64,000 nucleotides of DNA from Pectinatus cerevisiiphilus (GTDB taxonomy: Bacteria; Bacillota; Negativicutes; Selenomonadales; Selenomonadaceae): NCBI RefSeq assembly GCF_004341685.1, contig NZ_SMAA01000005.1, positions 123,484 through 187,483 of the forward strand, given 5' to 3'. The translations under genes were made by a program, and so were the position numbers. The notes beneath the pieces are model-generated. The model had not been told where the DNA came from and made no database searches. It was given only the letters and a program-made list of their open reading frames with translations. Of the stretch, positions 55,987 through 63,910 are shown one piece after another (the stretch's first letter is position 1; every line of letters begins with the position of its first letter).

Positions 55987-56928
55987 ATGTCTGATGGATT
56001 AATTTTAGCTGGTGAACCTATGGGCCTGCTTATTGCACAAAGTGAAGGTCCGCTAGACAGTGTCTCTGGTTATTCGCTGGCGGTAGCCGGTGCAGAATTT
56101 AATGTAGCTGTTGGTACTGCACGATTACATCATCAGGTTACATATATGACAAAGTTGGGAAATGATCCTTTTGGTAAACGCATAATAAGGGTGTTGAATG
56201 AAAATAAGATAGGCAATGAATTTGTCAGCTTTTCAGATACGCATAAAACCGGTTTTATGCTTAAAGGAAGAGTCAGCAAAGGTGACCCTGATATTTTTTA
56301 TTTTCGCGCAGGTTCAGCAGCATCTACCCTTTCAACTGCTGACGTAGAAAAAATTGATATGAAGAATTATTCTTATATACATTTAACCGGTATTCTGCCA
56401 GCTTTATCTGAAGATACTCGAAAAGCCGTATACATGATGTTTGATAAGGCCCGTGCAGCTGGCCTGACAATAAGTTTTGACCCAAATCTACGTCCCCAGC
56501 TCTGGCCGTCTGAAAATATAATGCGCAAAACTGTTAATGACATGGCTTCTCGTGCTGACATTGTTCTGCCGGGAACAGCTGAAGGCAAAATATTAATGGG
56601 CAGTGCTGACCCGAAAGAAATAAACGCTTTTTACCGGAACAATGGTGCAAAAACTGTTGTAACAAAATGCGGCGCTGAAGGTGCATTTGTAACAACCGAT
56701 AAAGAAGAATATATGGTCCAAGGTTATAAAGTAGAAAAAGTAGTTGATACAGTAGGTGCTGGTGATGGCTTTGCTGTAGGCATAATTACCGGTCTTATGG
56801 AAAACTTACCACTCAAAGAAGCCGTTAAACGAGGAAATGCTATCGGTGCTATTCAAGTGATGAGCAGAGGCGATAATGAAGGTTTACCTTCTACCGATGA
56901 ATTGACAAAATTCATGGCACAAAAATAA
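55987..56928 (+). CDS. kdgK: 2-keto-3-deoxygluconate kinase
   Basis: 313-residue PfkB-family sugar kinase making KDPG from KDG. SFDPNLRPQLWP and the ATP/anion-hole motif VDTVGAGDGFAVG with catalytic Asp. TAGGGGTG precedes the ATG. First gene of kdgK-eda-dehydrogenase. Confidence 0.93.
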   Translation: MSDGLILAGEPMGLLIAQSEGPLDSVSGYSLAVAGAEFNVAVGTARLHHQVTYMTKLGNDPFGKRIIRVLNENKIGNEFVSFSDTHKTGFMLKGRVSKGDPDIFYFRAGSAASTLSTADVEKIDMKNYSYIHLTGILPALSEDTRKAVYMMFDKARAAGLTISFDPNLRPQLWPSENIMRKTVNDMASRADIVLPGTAEGKILMGSADPKEINAFYRNNGAKTVVTKCGAEGAFVTTDKEEYMVQGYKVEKVVDTVGAGDGFAVGIITGLMENLPLKEAVKRGNAIGAIQVMSRGDNEGLPSTDELTKFMAQK

Positions 56929-56950
56929 TTGCAATAGGAGAGATAAGAAA

Positions 56951-57922
56951 ATGACTAGTAAAAACATGCAGGATATTTTTGATATTGGACTTGTTCCACT
57001 TATATCGCTCAACGATGCAAATGATGCGGTTCCCCTTGCACGAGCTCTCGTAAAAGGCGGCATTCCCGTTGCTGAAGTGACTTTTCGCACAGCTGCCGGG
57101 CTTGATTCTATTAAGAAAATGGCCGCAGAAGTACCGGATATTATTGTTGGTGCAGGGACAGTGCATGATGTCGAACATGCTAAGCAAGCTGTAGCTGCAG
57201 GTGCAAAATTCATTGTTACCCCCGGTTTCAATCTTCCTGTAGTAAAATGGTGCCTCGATAATAACATTGATATCATTCCGGGAACAGCTTCCCCTGCTGA
57301 CATAGAAGCTGCGCTGTCTTTAGGATTTAATGTTTGTAAGTTTTTCCCCGCAGAAGCTTATGGTGGCGTGAAAACCTTGAAAGCGCTCTCCGGTCCATTT
57401 GCAGGAATAAAGTTTATGCCTACCGGTGGGGTAAACGAAGAAAATATGTTGGAATACCTTACGTTGCCTAATGTCGCAGCAATAGGCGGCAGCTTTATGG
57501 CACCATCCTCTTTAATAAAAGAAAAAGCTTGGGATAAAATAGCACAAACCTGCCAGCATATATTTGGAAAGATGCTTGGCTTTGAATTGGCACATGTAGG
57601 CATAAATTGCGAAAATGCAGCTCAGGCTAATTCAGTAACCAGCAGATTATCAGAACTTTTCCTAAAGGAAAAAATTGAATATGAAGGTGCTTATTTTGCG
57701 GGCACTATTGCCGAAGTGGTAAAATCACCATTTCTGGGAAAAAATGGCCATATTTGTATAGATACTAATGATATGGTACGGGCAGTCGCTTATTTTAAAC
57801 GCCAAGGCGTAAAATTTAATGATGATACGTGGATAAAGGATGAAACAGGAAAACCTAAAGTAGTTTATTTAGCAGAAGAAATAGGTGGTTTCTGCGTTCA
57901 TTTGCGGCAAAAAGCAAAATAA
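56951..57922 (+). CDS. eda: KDPG/KHG aldolase fused to a VOC-like domain
   Basis: 323 residues. Residues 1-210 are Eda: GIPVAEVTFRTAAG (catalytic Glu), GAGTVHDVEHA, FIVTPGFN, and Schiff-base Lys in VCKFFPAEAYGG. It splits KDPG to pyruvate and glyceraldehyde 3-phosphate. Residues about 212-323 (LGFELAHVGINCENA ... GHICIDTNDMVRAVAYFKRQG ... EEIGGFCVHL) resemble a vicinal-oxygen-chelate (glyoxalase-like) fold; typical Eda stops near 210. AGGAGAG precedes the ATG. Confidence 0.92.
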   Translation: MTSKNMQDIFDIGLVPLISLNDANDAVPLARALVKGGIPVAEVTFRTAAGLDSIKKMAAEVPDIIVGAGTVHDVEHAKQAVAAGAKFIVTPGFNLPVVKWCLDNNIDIIPGTASPADIEAALSLGFNVCKFFPAEAYGGVKTLKALSGPFAGIKFMPTGGVNEENMLEYLTLPNVAAIGGSFMAPSSLIKEKAWDKIAQTCQHIFGKMLGFELAHVGINCENAAQANSVTSRLSELFLKEKIEYEGAYFAGTIAEVVKSPFLGKNGHICIDTNDMVRAVAYFKRQGVKFNDDTWIKDETGKPKVVYLAEEIGGFCVHLRQKAK

Positions 57923-57970
57923 TCGTTATAAATGTAGATGTATATAGATCTTTAATTTTTTGGAGATGAT

Positions 57971-58921
57971 ATGATGAAGGCCATTATAACCGACTGTGAT
58001 CATGAAAATATTAATATCGAAACAGCTATTTTTAATAAAGCGGGTATCCCATTTGAATTAAAACAGTGCCATACAGAAGATGACATAATAAATGAATGTA
58101 AAAATGCCCAAGCATTTATTGTACAATATGCGCCTATTACAAAAAAGGTAATGGAACATTTGCCAGAATTAAAAATGATAGTACGTTACGGTGTAGGCGT
58201 TGATAACGTTGATATACCAGAAGCAACAAAGCGGGGCATACAGGTATGTAATGTACCTGACTACGGCATGAATGAAGTTGCCGACCATGCCCTCGCACTG
58301 ATGATGGCGTTTACACGCAAAATAGTCTTGATGAATGATTTTACCAAAAACCAAAAATGGGATTACGTCCGCAGCATTCCAATCCACAGGGCATCCAGCC
58401 AAACGGTCGGCGTGGTGGGACTAGGGCGTATTGGTAAGAATTTTGCCATTAAAGCGCATGCACTTGGTTATAACATTATCGGCTTTGATCCTTATTATAA
58501 GGAAAGTAAAGAAACAGCATTTATCAAAGCTCTTCCATTAGAAGAAGTTATTATGCAGGCAGATATTATTTCTCTGCATATTCCGGCTGACGGCAATAAA
58601 AATTTATTCAATAAAGACGTATTTAAGAAAATGAAAAAAACAGCTATCCTGTTAAATGTAGCTCGTGGCGGTATTATCAACGAAGACGACCTTTATGATG
58701 CACTAAAAAGCGGTGAAATTGGCGGTGCCGGTATCGATTGTGTAGCAAATGAACCGATGAACCCCGGTAATAAGCTTTTTAAATTAGATAATTATATAGC
58801 AACTCCGCATATGGCTTGGTACTCTGAAGAATCCGCACAGGAACTCAACCGTAAAGTTGCAGAAGAAGCTGTAAGATTCTTAAAAGGAGAAAAAGTTCAT
58901 TATCCGATAAATAAACTTTAA
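57971..58921 (+). CDS. D-2-hydroxyacid dehydrogenase, C-terminal-binding-protein-like
   Basis: 316 residues. GVVGLGRIGKNFAIKAHALG is the NAD site; Arg in NVARGG, Glu in VANEPM and His in TPHMAW complete the active site. Third gene of the kdgK operon, so a 2-keto acid of that route is a likely substrate (for example reduction of 2-keto-3-deoxygluconate relatives or glycerate chemistry); inference. Two adjacent ATGs behind GGAGATG. Confidence 0.86.
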   Translation: MMKAIITDCDHENINIETAIFNKAGIPFELKQCHTEDDIINECKNAQAFIVQYAPITKKVMEHLPELKMIVRYGVGVDNVDIPEATKRGIQVCNVPDYGMNEVADHALALMMAFTRKIVLMNDFTKNQKWDYVRSIPIHRASSQTVGVVGLGRIGKNFAIKAHALGYNIIGFDPYYKESKETAFIKALPLEEVIMQADIISLHIPADGNKNLFNKDVFKKMKKTAILLNVARGGIINEDDLYDALKSGEIGGAGIDCVANEPMNPGNKLFKLDNYIATPHMAWYSEESAQELNRKVAEEAVRFLKGEKVHYPINKL

Positions 58922-58949
58922 TTGTAAATTATAACCAAATACAACTAAA

Positions 58950-58999
58950 AAAACTCTTTTTCATCAAACGATAAACACGTCTGATGAAAAAGAGCTTTT
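58950..58999. terminator. Convergent terminator
   Basis: CTCTTTTTCATCA and TGATGAAAAAGAG with A/T flanks, between the dehydrogenase and uspA. Confidence 0.82.
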
Positions 59000-59010
59000 C
59001 ATTTTATAAC

Positions 59011-59433
59011 TTATTTAGCAATAACGACCGGGCATTTAGCGTTTTCTACAACATACTGGCTCACGCTGCCAAGAAGAACACCTTTGACTACGCCAAGACC
59101 GCGGCTGCCCATTACGATCATGTCATTTTTATTTTCCTGCACAAACTCAAGAATAGTAACTGCAGGAGATCCTGTTTCAGAAAATGCTTCCGCCTGCATA
59201 CCATGAGGAACCTTTTCCAATGCCTTATCTAAAACTGAATCGCCAGCTTTAGTAACTGCATCTAAAATAGCATCAGACAAACATGCATTAATAGCCAACT
59301 GGTTAATATTGGCTATATAAAGGAAATTTACCTTTGCCTTATAAACCTGCGCCAAGCTGATAGCAAAATCGACTGCTTTGTCAGATCCCTTCGAACCATC
59401 TACCGGAACAAGAATTGTTTTTATATCAGTCAT
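59011..59433 (-). CDS. Universal stress protein (UspA family)
   Basis: 140 residues. TILVPVDGSKGSDKAVDFA opening and the ATP-binding motif MGSRGLGVVKGVLLGSVSQYV are complete, so an ATP-binding Usp is predicted. GGAGGAA precedes the start; consensus-like promoter upstream; monocistronic. Confidence 0.92.
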   Translation of the reverse strand: MTDIKTILVPVDGSKGSDKAVDFAISLAQVYKAKVNFLYIANINQLAINACLSDAILDAVTKAGDSVLDKALEKVPHGMQAEAFSETGSPAVTILEFVQENKNDMIVMGSRGLGVVKGVLLGSVSQYVVENAKCPVVIAK

Positions 59434-59465
59434 ACAAATTCCTCCACATCTTCATATCATTCATG

Positions 59466-59494
59466 ATTATAATATAATTAATGTTGCTTGTCCA
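59466..59494 (-). promoter_or_regulatory. uspA promoter
   Basis: Minus strand TGGACA (59489-59494), 17 bases, TATAAT (59466-59471). Confidence 0.75.
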
Positions 59495-59620
59495 GAAAAG
59501 GCTTTGCCCGTCTAACATAGTCTTCTTAAGGATAAGCCGATAAAGCACTGGTTAAAAGCCAAGCAAAACATAATGTATAAAGAAGAAACCTGTCTTTTAC
59601 TTCGAAGAAAAAACCTTTCT

Positions 59621-60085
59621 TTAAGTACCCCGTCTAGCAGCAAAAAAATTCCGCAAGAGACTTTTGCATTCATCCTCTAAAACACCGCCGCGTATTTCTA
59701 TCCGGTTTTTTATCCCTGGATGTGACAATATTGCAAACAACGACTCCACAGCGCCTATACGCGCGTCTGGTGCGCCATACACCAATCGGCCAATATGGCT
59801 TAAGTGGATAGCCCCAGCACACATGGGGCAAGGCTCAAGTGTCACATACAACGTCATATCTGCAAGACGACGACGTGAGAGTTTAGCACAAGCTGCTCTT
59901 ATTGCGACGATCTCGGCATGGGCAGTAGCGTCATGTGAATGTTCCTGTATATTGTGGGCTTTAGCTATTATCTGCCCATTCTTGTTAACAATAATGGCGC
60001 CAACGGGTACTTCATTTGCTTTAAATGCTTTTCGTGCTTCAACTAGTGCAACCTTCATCATTTTTTGGTCACCGGATTCGGGCAT
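59621..60085 (-). CDS. tadA: tRNA-specific adenosine-34 deaminase
   Basis: 154 residues. Makes inosine at the wobble position of tRNA-Arg. Zinc motif HAEIVAIRAA and PCPMCAGAI, with the TadA TLYVTLEPCPMC context. The start at 60085 overlaps the upstream small gene by 17 bases; ATGs at 60061/60058 behind GGTGA are possible alternatives. Confidence 0.92.
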   Translation of the reverse strand: MPESGDQKMMKVALVEARKAFKANEVPVGAIIVNKNGQIIAKAHNIQEHSHDATAHAEIVAIRAACAKLSRRRLADMTLYVTLEPCPMCAGAIHLSHIGRLVYGAPDARIGAVESLFAILSHPGIKNRIEIRGGVLEDECKSLLRNFFAARRGT

Positions 60086-60269
60086 TTATTTCTACCTTGT
60101 AGGCATCATTTTGCGCCTTATCCATAGCTGTATGCAATACTTTATTGAATACAGGAGGCTTTTCCTTCTTCTTTTTATTCGAACCATTATTCTGCATATC
60201 TGCCCGAGAATACAAATAATTTATCATTACATTACTAGTCCTTGCGATTTTTTCAATACGTGGTACCAT
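60069..60269 (-). CDS. Small conserved-looking protein of unknown function
   Basis: 66 residues starting at ATG 60269, which has GGAGGGC nine bases ahead; the longer reading lacks one. VPRIEKIARTSNVMINYLYSR, then a very basic patch (GSNKKKKEKPP) and a helical C-terminus. No family recognised. Overlaps the tadA start, which suggests coupled expression. Confidence 0.6.
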   Translation of the reverse strand: MVPRIEKIARTSNVMINYLYSRADMQNNGSNKKKKEKPPVFNKVLHTAMDKAQNDAYKVEINARIR

Positions 60270-60437
60270 AAAAAGCCCTCCTTTTTCAAGTAAATTGCAA
60301 TATACAACCAAATAGATAAGACACAACATCTCTTATTTATATTATATCGTAATATTTATAAAGTTTCACTTACTATTTATGATTTTTATTATTTAAGTAC
60401 ACGATTACAATTTCTTAGTATTTTCTAATTTAATGAA

Positions 60438-60917
60438 TCACCAATGATATGGTTCCCCACGATTTATTTTAAAAGCGCGATATATTTGCTCAACAAGCAA
60501 TAGTTTTACCATCTGGTGAGTGAACGTCATTCGCGAAAAACTTATGAGTAAATCCGCTTTTTTTCGCAGATCAGCCGACAGGCCAAATGTGCCACCAATT
60601 ACAAAAGCCAAATTACTCTTCCCCGACAAAGCCAATACCCGAATTTTTTCTGCCAAGTCTTCTGAAGAGAGCTGTTTCCCATATACATCAAGTACAAATA
60701 AAAAACTGTCGACTGGAACTTGCTTGAGCAACCTACTGCCTTCAATTGTCAAAATTTTTTCTTTTTCCCTCGCTGATGGAGAATCGGGCATTTTCTCTTC
60801 ACTTATTTCGACAATATTAAGCTGCGCGAAAGGACGCAACCGTTTTACAAATTCAGTTATCCCTTCGCGCAGATAGTTTTCCTTTAATTTACCGGCACTG
60901 ACAATAGTTATTTTCAT
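60438..60917 (-). CDS. rlmH: 23S rRNA pseudouridine-1915 N3-methyltransferase
   Basis: 159-residue SPOUT methyltransferase. FVIGGTFGLSADLRKKAD, SFSRMTFTHQMVKLLLVEQIYRA and the C-terminal GEPYHW are diagnostic. Start overlaps the htrA stop (ATGA), and the walJ-htrA-rlmH order is the one known from Bacillus. Confidence 0.95.
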   Translation of the reverse strand: MKITIVSAGKLKENYLREGITEFVKRLRPFAQLNIVEISEEKMPDSPSAREKEKILTIEGSRLLKQVPVDSFLFVLDVYGKQLSSEDLAEKIRVLALSGKSNLAFVIGGTFGLSADLRKKADLLISFSRMTFTHQMVKLLLVEQIYRAFKINRGEPYHW

Positions 60918-62041
60918 TGGCTCTGGCTCGGCATTTCCTGCAAAACAGCCGATACAGTTATTGATTCACCATTTCTTATAATAACCAAAGAAACTTTGTC
61001 ATTTATTTTATGTGCGGAAATAGCATCACGCAGATCATTGACATTATTTATATCTTTGTCATCTATTTTAACAATAATATCCCCACGTTGTATACCGGCA
61101 GCCGCCGCTGAACCATTTTCCGCCACTTGGGCAACATATACACCTTTATCGATATTAAGTAAGTACCCGTTTTTAGCCGCTGTATCCTTGTCAAAAATGC
61201 CAACGCCTAAATATGGTCTTGAAACTCGTCCATTAGCGATAAGTTGATCAATTATAGGTTGAACTGTATTTATCGGTATTGCAAACCCCATACCTTCAAC
61301 ACCATTCGCCGCTAATTTAGCACTATTTATACCTATTACAAGCCCATCCGCGTTGACAAGTGCTCCGCCTGAATTACCAGGGTTAATTGCTGCATCTGTT
61401 TGTAATAATTTTACACGTCCTTCTCCTATATCGAGGGTACGGTTCAAAGCACTTATAACACCAGCCGTGACACTGCCCTGAAATTCAAGTCCCATCGGAT
61501 TGCCTATAGCAATTGCCGGTTCACCGACCATTATATCATCCGAATTACCAAACTTCGCTACAGGCAGGTCAGTAGCATCTATTTTTACTACAGCTATATC
61601 AGTTACCGGATCACTGCCTACTAGCTTTCCAGGTAAGCTGCGTCCATCTGCCAGTGAAACCGTTATTTCCTTAGCCCCATCTATGACGTGATTATTAGTT
61701 ACAATATAACCATCACTTTTGAAAATCACGCCTGAGCCAACGCCTTGATTTACTTCAACCTGATTATTGAACCAATCCCGAGCCACCGCCTTATTAGTTA
61801 TACCAACAATAGCAGGGCCAACAGCTTTAGCCGCACGTACGATAGGTGTGTTTCTCGCATCAGAAACAGGTTCTGATGGTGTTTTTGCAGCTAAGGCAGT
61901 ACTACTGCTCGATGACGGAGTATTGTTAGCAGGCCCTGCTGTTGAGCAACCAGAAGCTAAAAATATCGCTACGACAGAAATACCTGCCAAAAAAATAACA
62001 AAACGAGGAAAACACAATTTGTATTTTAGAAATTTTTTCAT
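60914..62041 (-). CDS. htrA: HtrA/DegP-type serine protease, lipoprotein
   Basis: 375 residues. Lipobox LASGC after the N-terminal membrane segment, a low-complexity Ser/Thr/Ala linker, then trypsin-like core with His in NNHVID, Asp in TDIAVVKID, Ser in GNSGGALV, and one PDZ domain (residues about 270-365). Quality-control protease at the membrane surface. AAAGGATG precedes ATG 62041; a longer start at 62071 has no site. Confidence 0.93.
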   Translation of the reverse strand: MKKFLKYKLCFPRFVIFLAGISVVAIFLASGCSTAGPANNTPSSSSSTALAAKTPSEPVSDARNTPIVRAAKAVGPAIVGITNKAVARDWFNNQVEVNQGVGSGVIFKSDGYIVTNNHVIDGAKEITVSLADGRSLPGKLVGSDPVTDIAVVKIDATDLPVAKFGNSDDIMVGEPAIAIGNPMGLEFQGSVTAGVISALNRTLDIGEGRVKLLQTDAAINPGNSGGALVNADGLVIGINSAKLAANGVEGMGFAIPINTVQPIIDQLIANGRVSRPYLGVGIFDKDTAAKNGYLLNIDKGVYVAQVAENGSAAAAGIQRGDIIVKIDDKDINNVNDLRDAISAHKINDKVSLVIIRNGESITVSAVLQEMPSQSQ

Positions 62042-62112
62042 ACTTACGCATCCTTTCGATATTGTTTTCACTACTTAAAAACATTGTCGTCTATATTAAG
62101 CGGAAAGCAATA

Positions 62113-62898
62113 TTAAATAAACTTATTTGCTGGCAAAGTGACTGTTTCATTTTGTTTGGCAAACTGGAGTGTCATATCTTCCCCTGGATTTATACCCTGC
62201 TGTTTAATGATTTGAGTAATAGTTTGCTTAGCGACCGCAGGACAATTATTTTCTTCACTCATATGTGCCAAAAAAACATATGGATTATGTTTCTTCATGC
62301 GCACCAAGGCCCAAGCAGCATCACTATTCGATAAATGCCCACGATTGCTCATTATACGTTGTTTTAGGGACCATGGATAATTTCCCTCACGCAACATTTT
62401 TTGATCATGGTTAGCTTCTAAAATGAGTACATCCGACTCATCAATAGCTTCTTGTACTGTACTCGTAACAAATCCCAAATCTGTTGCTACTGTACATTTC
62501 TGCTGTTTGCCATGAACACTATAACCAACTGGATCTGCAGCATCATGGGATGTATTAAAAGCATCAATGGATAGACTGCCTATTTGAAAATTATCTTTTA
62601 TTGGATGAAGACATTCCATGGACAATTTCTCCAAACAGTACATCGCCTTAAATGTAGCTGCACGTGAATAGATTGGAATATTATATTTTTTACAAAGTGT
62701 CGGCAAACCATTAATGTGGTCACGGTGTTCATGCGTGATAATAATCCCATCAATATTATTGATATCTACACCAATGCCGAGTAAAGATTTACTTATTCGC
62801 CGTGCACTTATCCCCGCATCTATCAGCAGCCGTGTGTTATTTATTTCAACAAAAATAGAATTACCCTTACTACCGCTGGCTAAAACAGAAACATGCAC
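62113..62898 (-). CDS. walJ: MBL-fold hydrolase WalJ/YycJ
   Basis: 261 residues. Metallo-beta-lactamase fold with HEHRDHINGLP, DLGFV and ILEANHDQKML metal ligands. In Firmicutes the gene belongs to the wal operon and is linked to coordinated DNA or wall processes. GTG at 62898 (HVSVLASGSKGNS) follows AAGGGAAG; ATG at 62916 has no site. walR/walK are not next to it here. Possible promoter TTGCCG-18-TATAAT at 63023-63052. Confidence 0.9.
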   Translation of the reverse strand: MHVSVLASGSKGNSIFVEINNTRLLIDAGISARRISKSLLGIGVDINNIDGIIITHEHRDHINGLPTLCKKYNIPIYSRAATFKAMYCLEKLSMECLHPIKDNFQIGSLSIDAFNTSHDAADPVGYSVHGKQQKCTVATDLGFVTSTVQEAIDESDVLILEANHDQKMLREGNYPWSLKQRIMSNRGHLSNSDAAWALVRMKKHNPYVFLAHMSEENNCPAVAKQTITQIIKQQGINPGEDMTLQFAKQNETVTLPANKFI

Positions 62899-63146
62899 AT
62901 TTTTTCTTCCCTTCATGAGGTTTATAATTGCTATAAAGAAAGCAGCTAGTGAATTATTAAGGAAATCGGAGAATGCAATATATACTAAGTAAAATATCAG
63001 GACATCAACGACTTTCTAAACAATTATAGCACCAGCAAAGACTGTACGGCAATCGGCCAAAAGGAATAATATCATCAAAAGTTTCTGCTAAAGTGTTTTA
63101 AATAATAGCAGTAAATTATGACGAAATTATGACAATATAATGATAT

Positions 63147-63180
63147 AAAAAAAATATCACCCTACATAAATGTAGGGTGA
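63147..63180 (-). terminator. Terminator of the cold-shock gene
   Basis: Minus strand TCACCCTACAT, TT, ATGTAGGGTGA then TATTTTTTT. Confidence 0.88.
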
Positions 63181-63206
63181 CACTCGATTTGTATTCCTAT
63201 ATATAA

Positions 63207-63416
63207 TTAGGCAACGCAAACATTAACAGCACGCATTTTGCTGCTGTCACGGCTATCGGGTTCAGCGTCGAAAGTTACTTTCTGGCCTTCTTCAAGGGTT
63301 TTGTAGCCATCAGCCTGAATAGCGGAAAAATGTACGAATAAATCTCCACTTCCATCATCGTTAGTGATGAAGCCATAGCCTTTACCAGCGTTAAACCATT
63401 TAACTGTTCCTGTCAT
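63207..63416 (-). CDS. Cold-shock protein (CspA family)
   Basis: 69 residues. RNP1 KGYGFIT and RNP2 DLFVHFSAI are intact: an RNA chaperone that binds single strands. AGGAGG precedes the ATG. A leader of about 136 nt with a large hairpin precedes it, and a consensus promoter lies ahead of that. Confidence 0.95.
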   Translation of the reverse strand: MTGTVKWFNAGKGYGFITNDDGSGDLFVHFSAIQADGYKTLEEGQKVTFDAEPDSRDSSKMRAVNVCVA

Positions 63417-63474
63417 TATGTGAGTCCTCCTGAGAATTAAAAAAATATTTTATTCAACAAAATCAACTAAAAAC

Positions 63475-63528
63475 ACATGCTCTTGTAAAACATCGAATTG
63501 AACCAATCAATGACTTACAAGAGCATGT
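63475..63528 (-). promoter_or_regulatory. Large hairpin in the cold-shock mRNA leader
   Basis: Perfect 14-bp stem ACATGCTCTTGTAA / TTACAAGAGCATGT with a 26-nt loop, followed on the minus strand by GTTTTTAG: terminator-like, 59 bases before the cold-shock start codon. Confidence 0.75.
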
Positions 63529-63559
63529 GAGTCTATCGCCAATCTCTGAATACTTTTTT

Positions 63560-63588
63560 ACTATATCATGCGAACCTAAAATTGTCAA
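63560..63588 (-). promoter_or_regulatory. Cold-shock gene promoter
   Basis: Minus strand TTGACA (63583-63588), 17 bases, TATAGT (63560-63565). Confidence 0.85.
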
Positions 63589-63711
63589 ATAAATATTTGC
63601 TCTTTTAGCTCTTTTTTATCCTTTATTTGTAAAATCGTTAAAATATATTGTATATTTTATTCTTAATCCAGTATTTCCCTTTGTATAAGCATATTAAATT
63701 GGACAAAAAAA
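63589..63711. other. A/T-rich non-coding stretch
   Basis: No gene seen between the cold-shock promoter and the hairpin at 63712. Confidence 0.5.
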
Positions 63712-63750
63712 GAGCGTGGTTCCCGCTAATTATAAAGGGAGCCACGTTTT
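63712..63750. terminator. Hairpin between the cold-shock gene and the insertion element
   Basis: CGTGGTTCCC and GGGAGCCACG (one wobble) with T tract. Confidence 0.75.
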
Positions 63751-63771
63751 CTTAAACACTTATTACTATAG

Positions 63772-63910
63772 TGAACGTACCCCCGCCTAAAGAGGCGAGA
63801 GCTTCCTGATTCTACGAGAACAGCACTGCAATTCCGAGAAACTGCGGCGACTTACACTCTCTCCACAGGCGTAGATTTCCGTGCGACCCACGGTATTTTT
63901 ACGAATTTCG
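63772..63910 (-). mobile_element. IS200/IS605-family right end with probable omega-RNA scaffold
   Basis: On the minus strand the tnpB tail is followed by GGTCGCACGGAAATCTACGC, later CTCTCGCCTCTTTAGGCGG and GGGTACGTTCAC, the usual subterminal hairpin and end of IS605-type elements. In this family the 3' end of the tnpB transcript is the guide RNA scaffold. The outer edge near 63772 is approximate. Confidence 0.72.

Noticed and set aside
59434..59620. Small RNA gene (for example SRP RNA) downstream of tadA
   Set aside because: Position would fit, but I found no conserved SRP core or closing hairpin.
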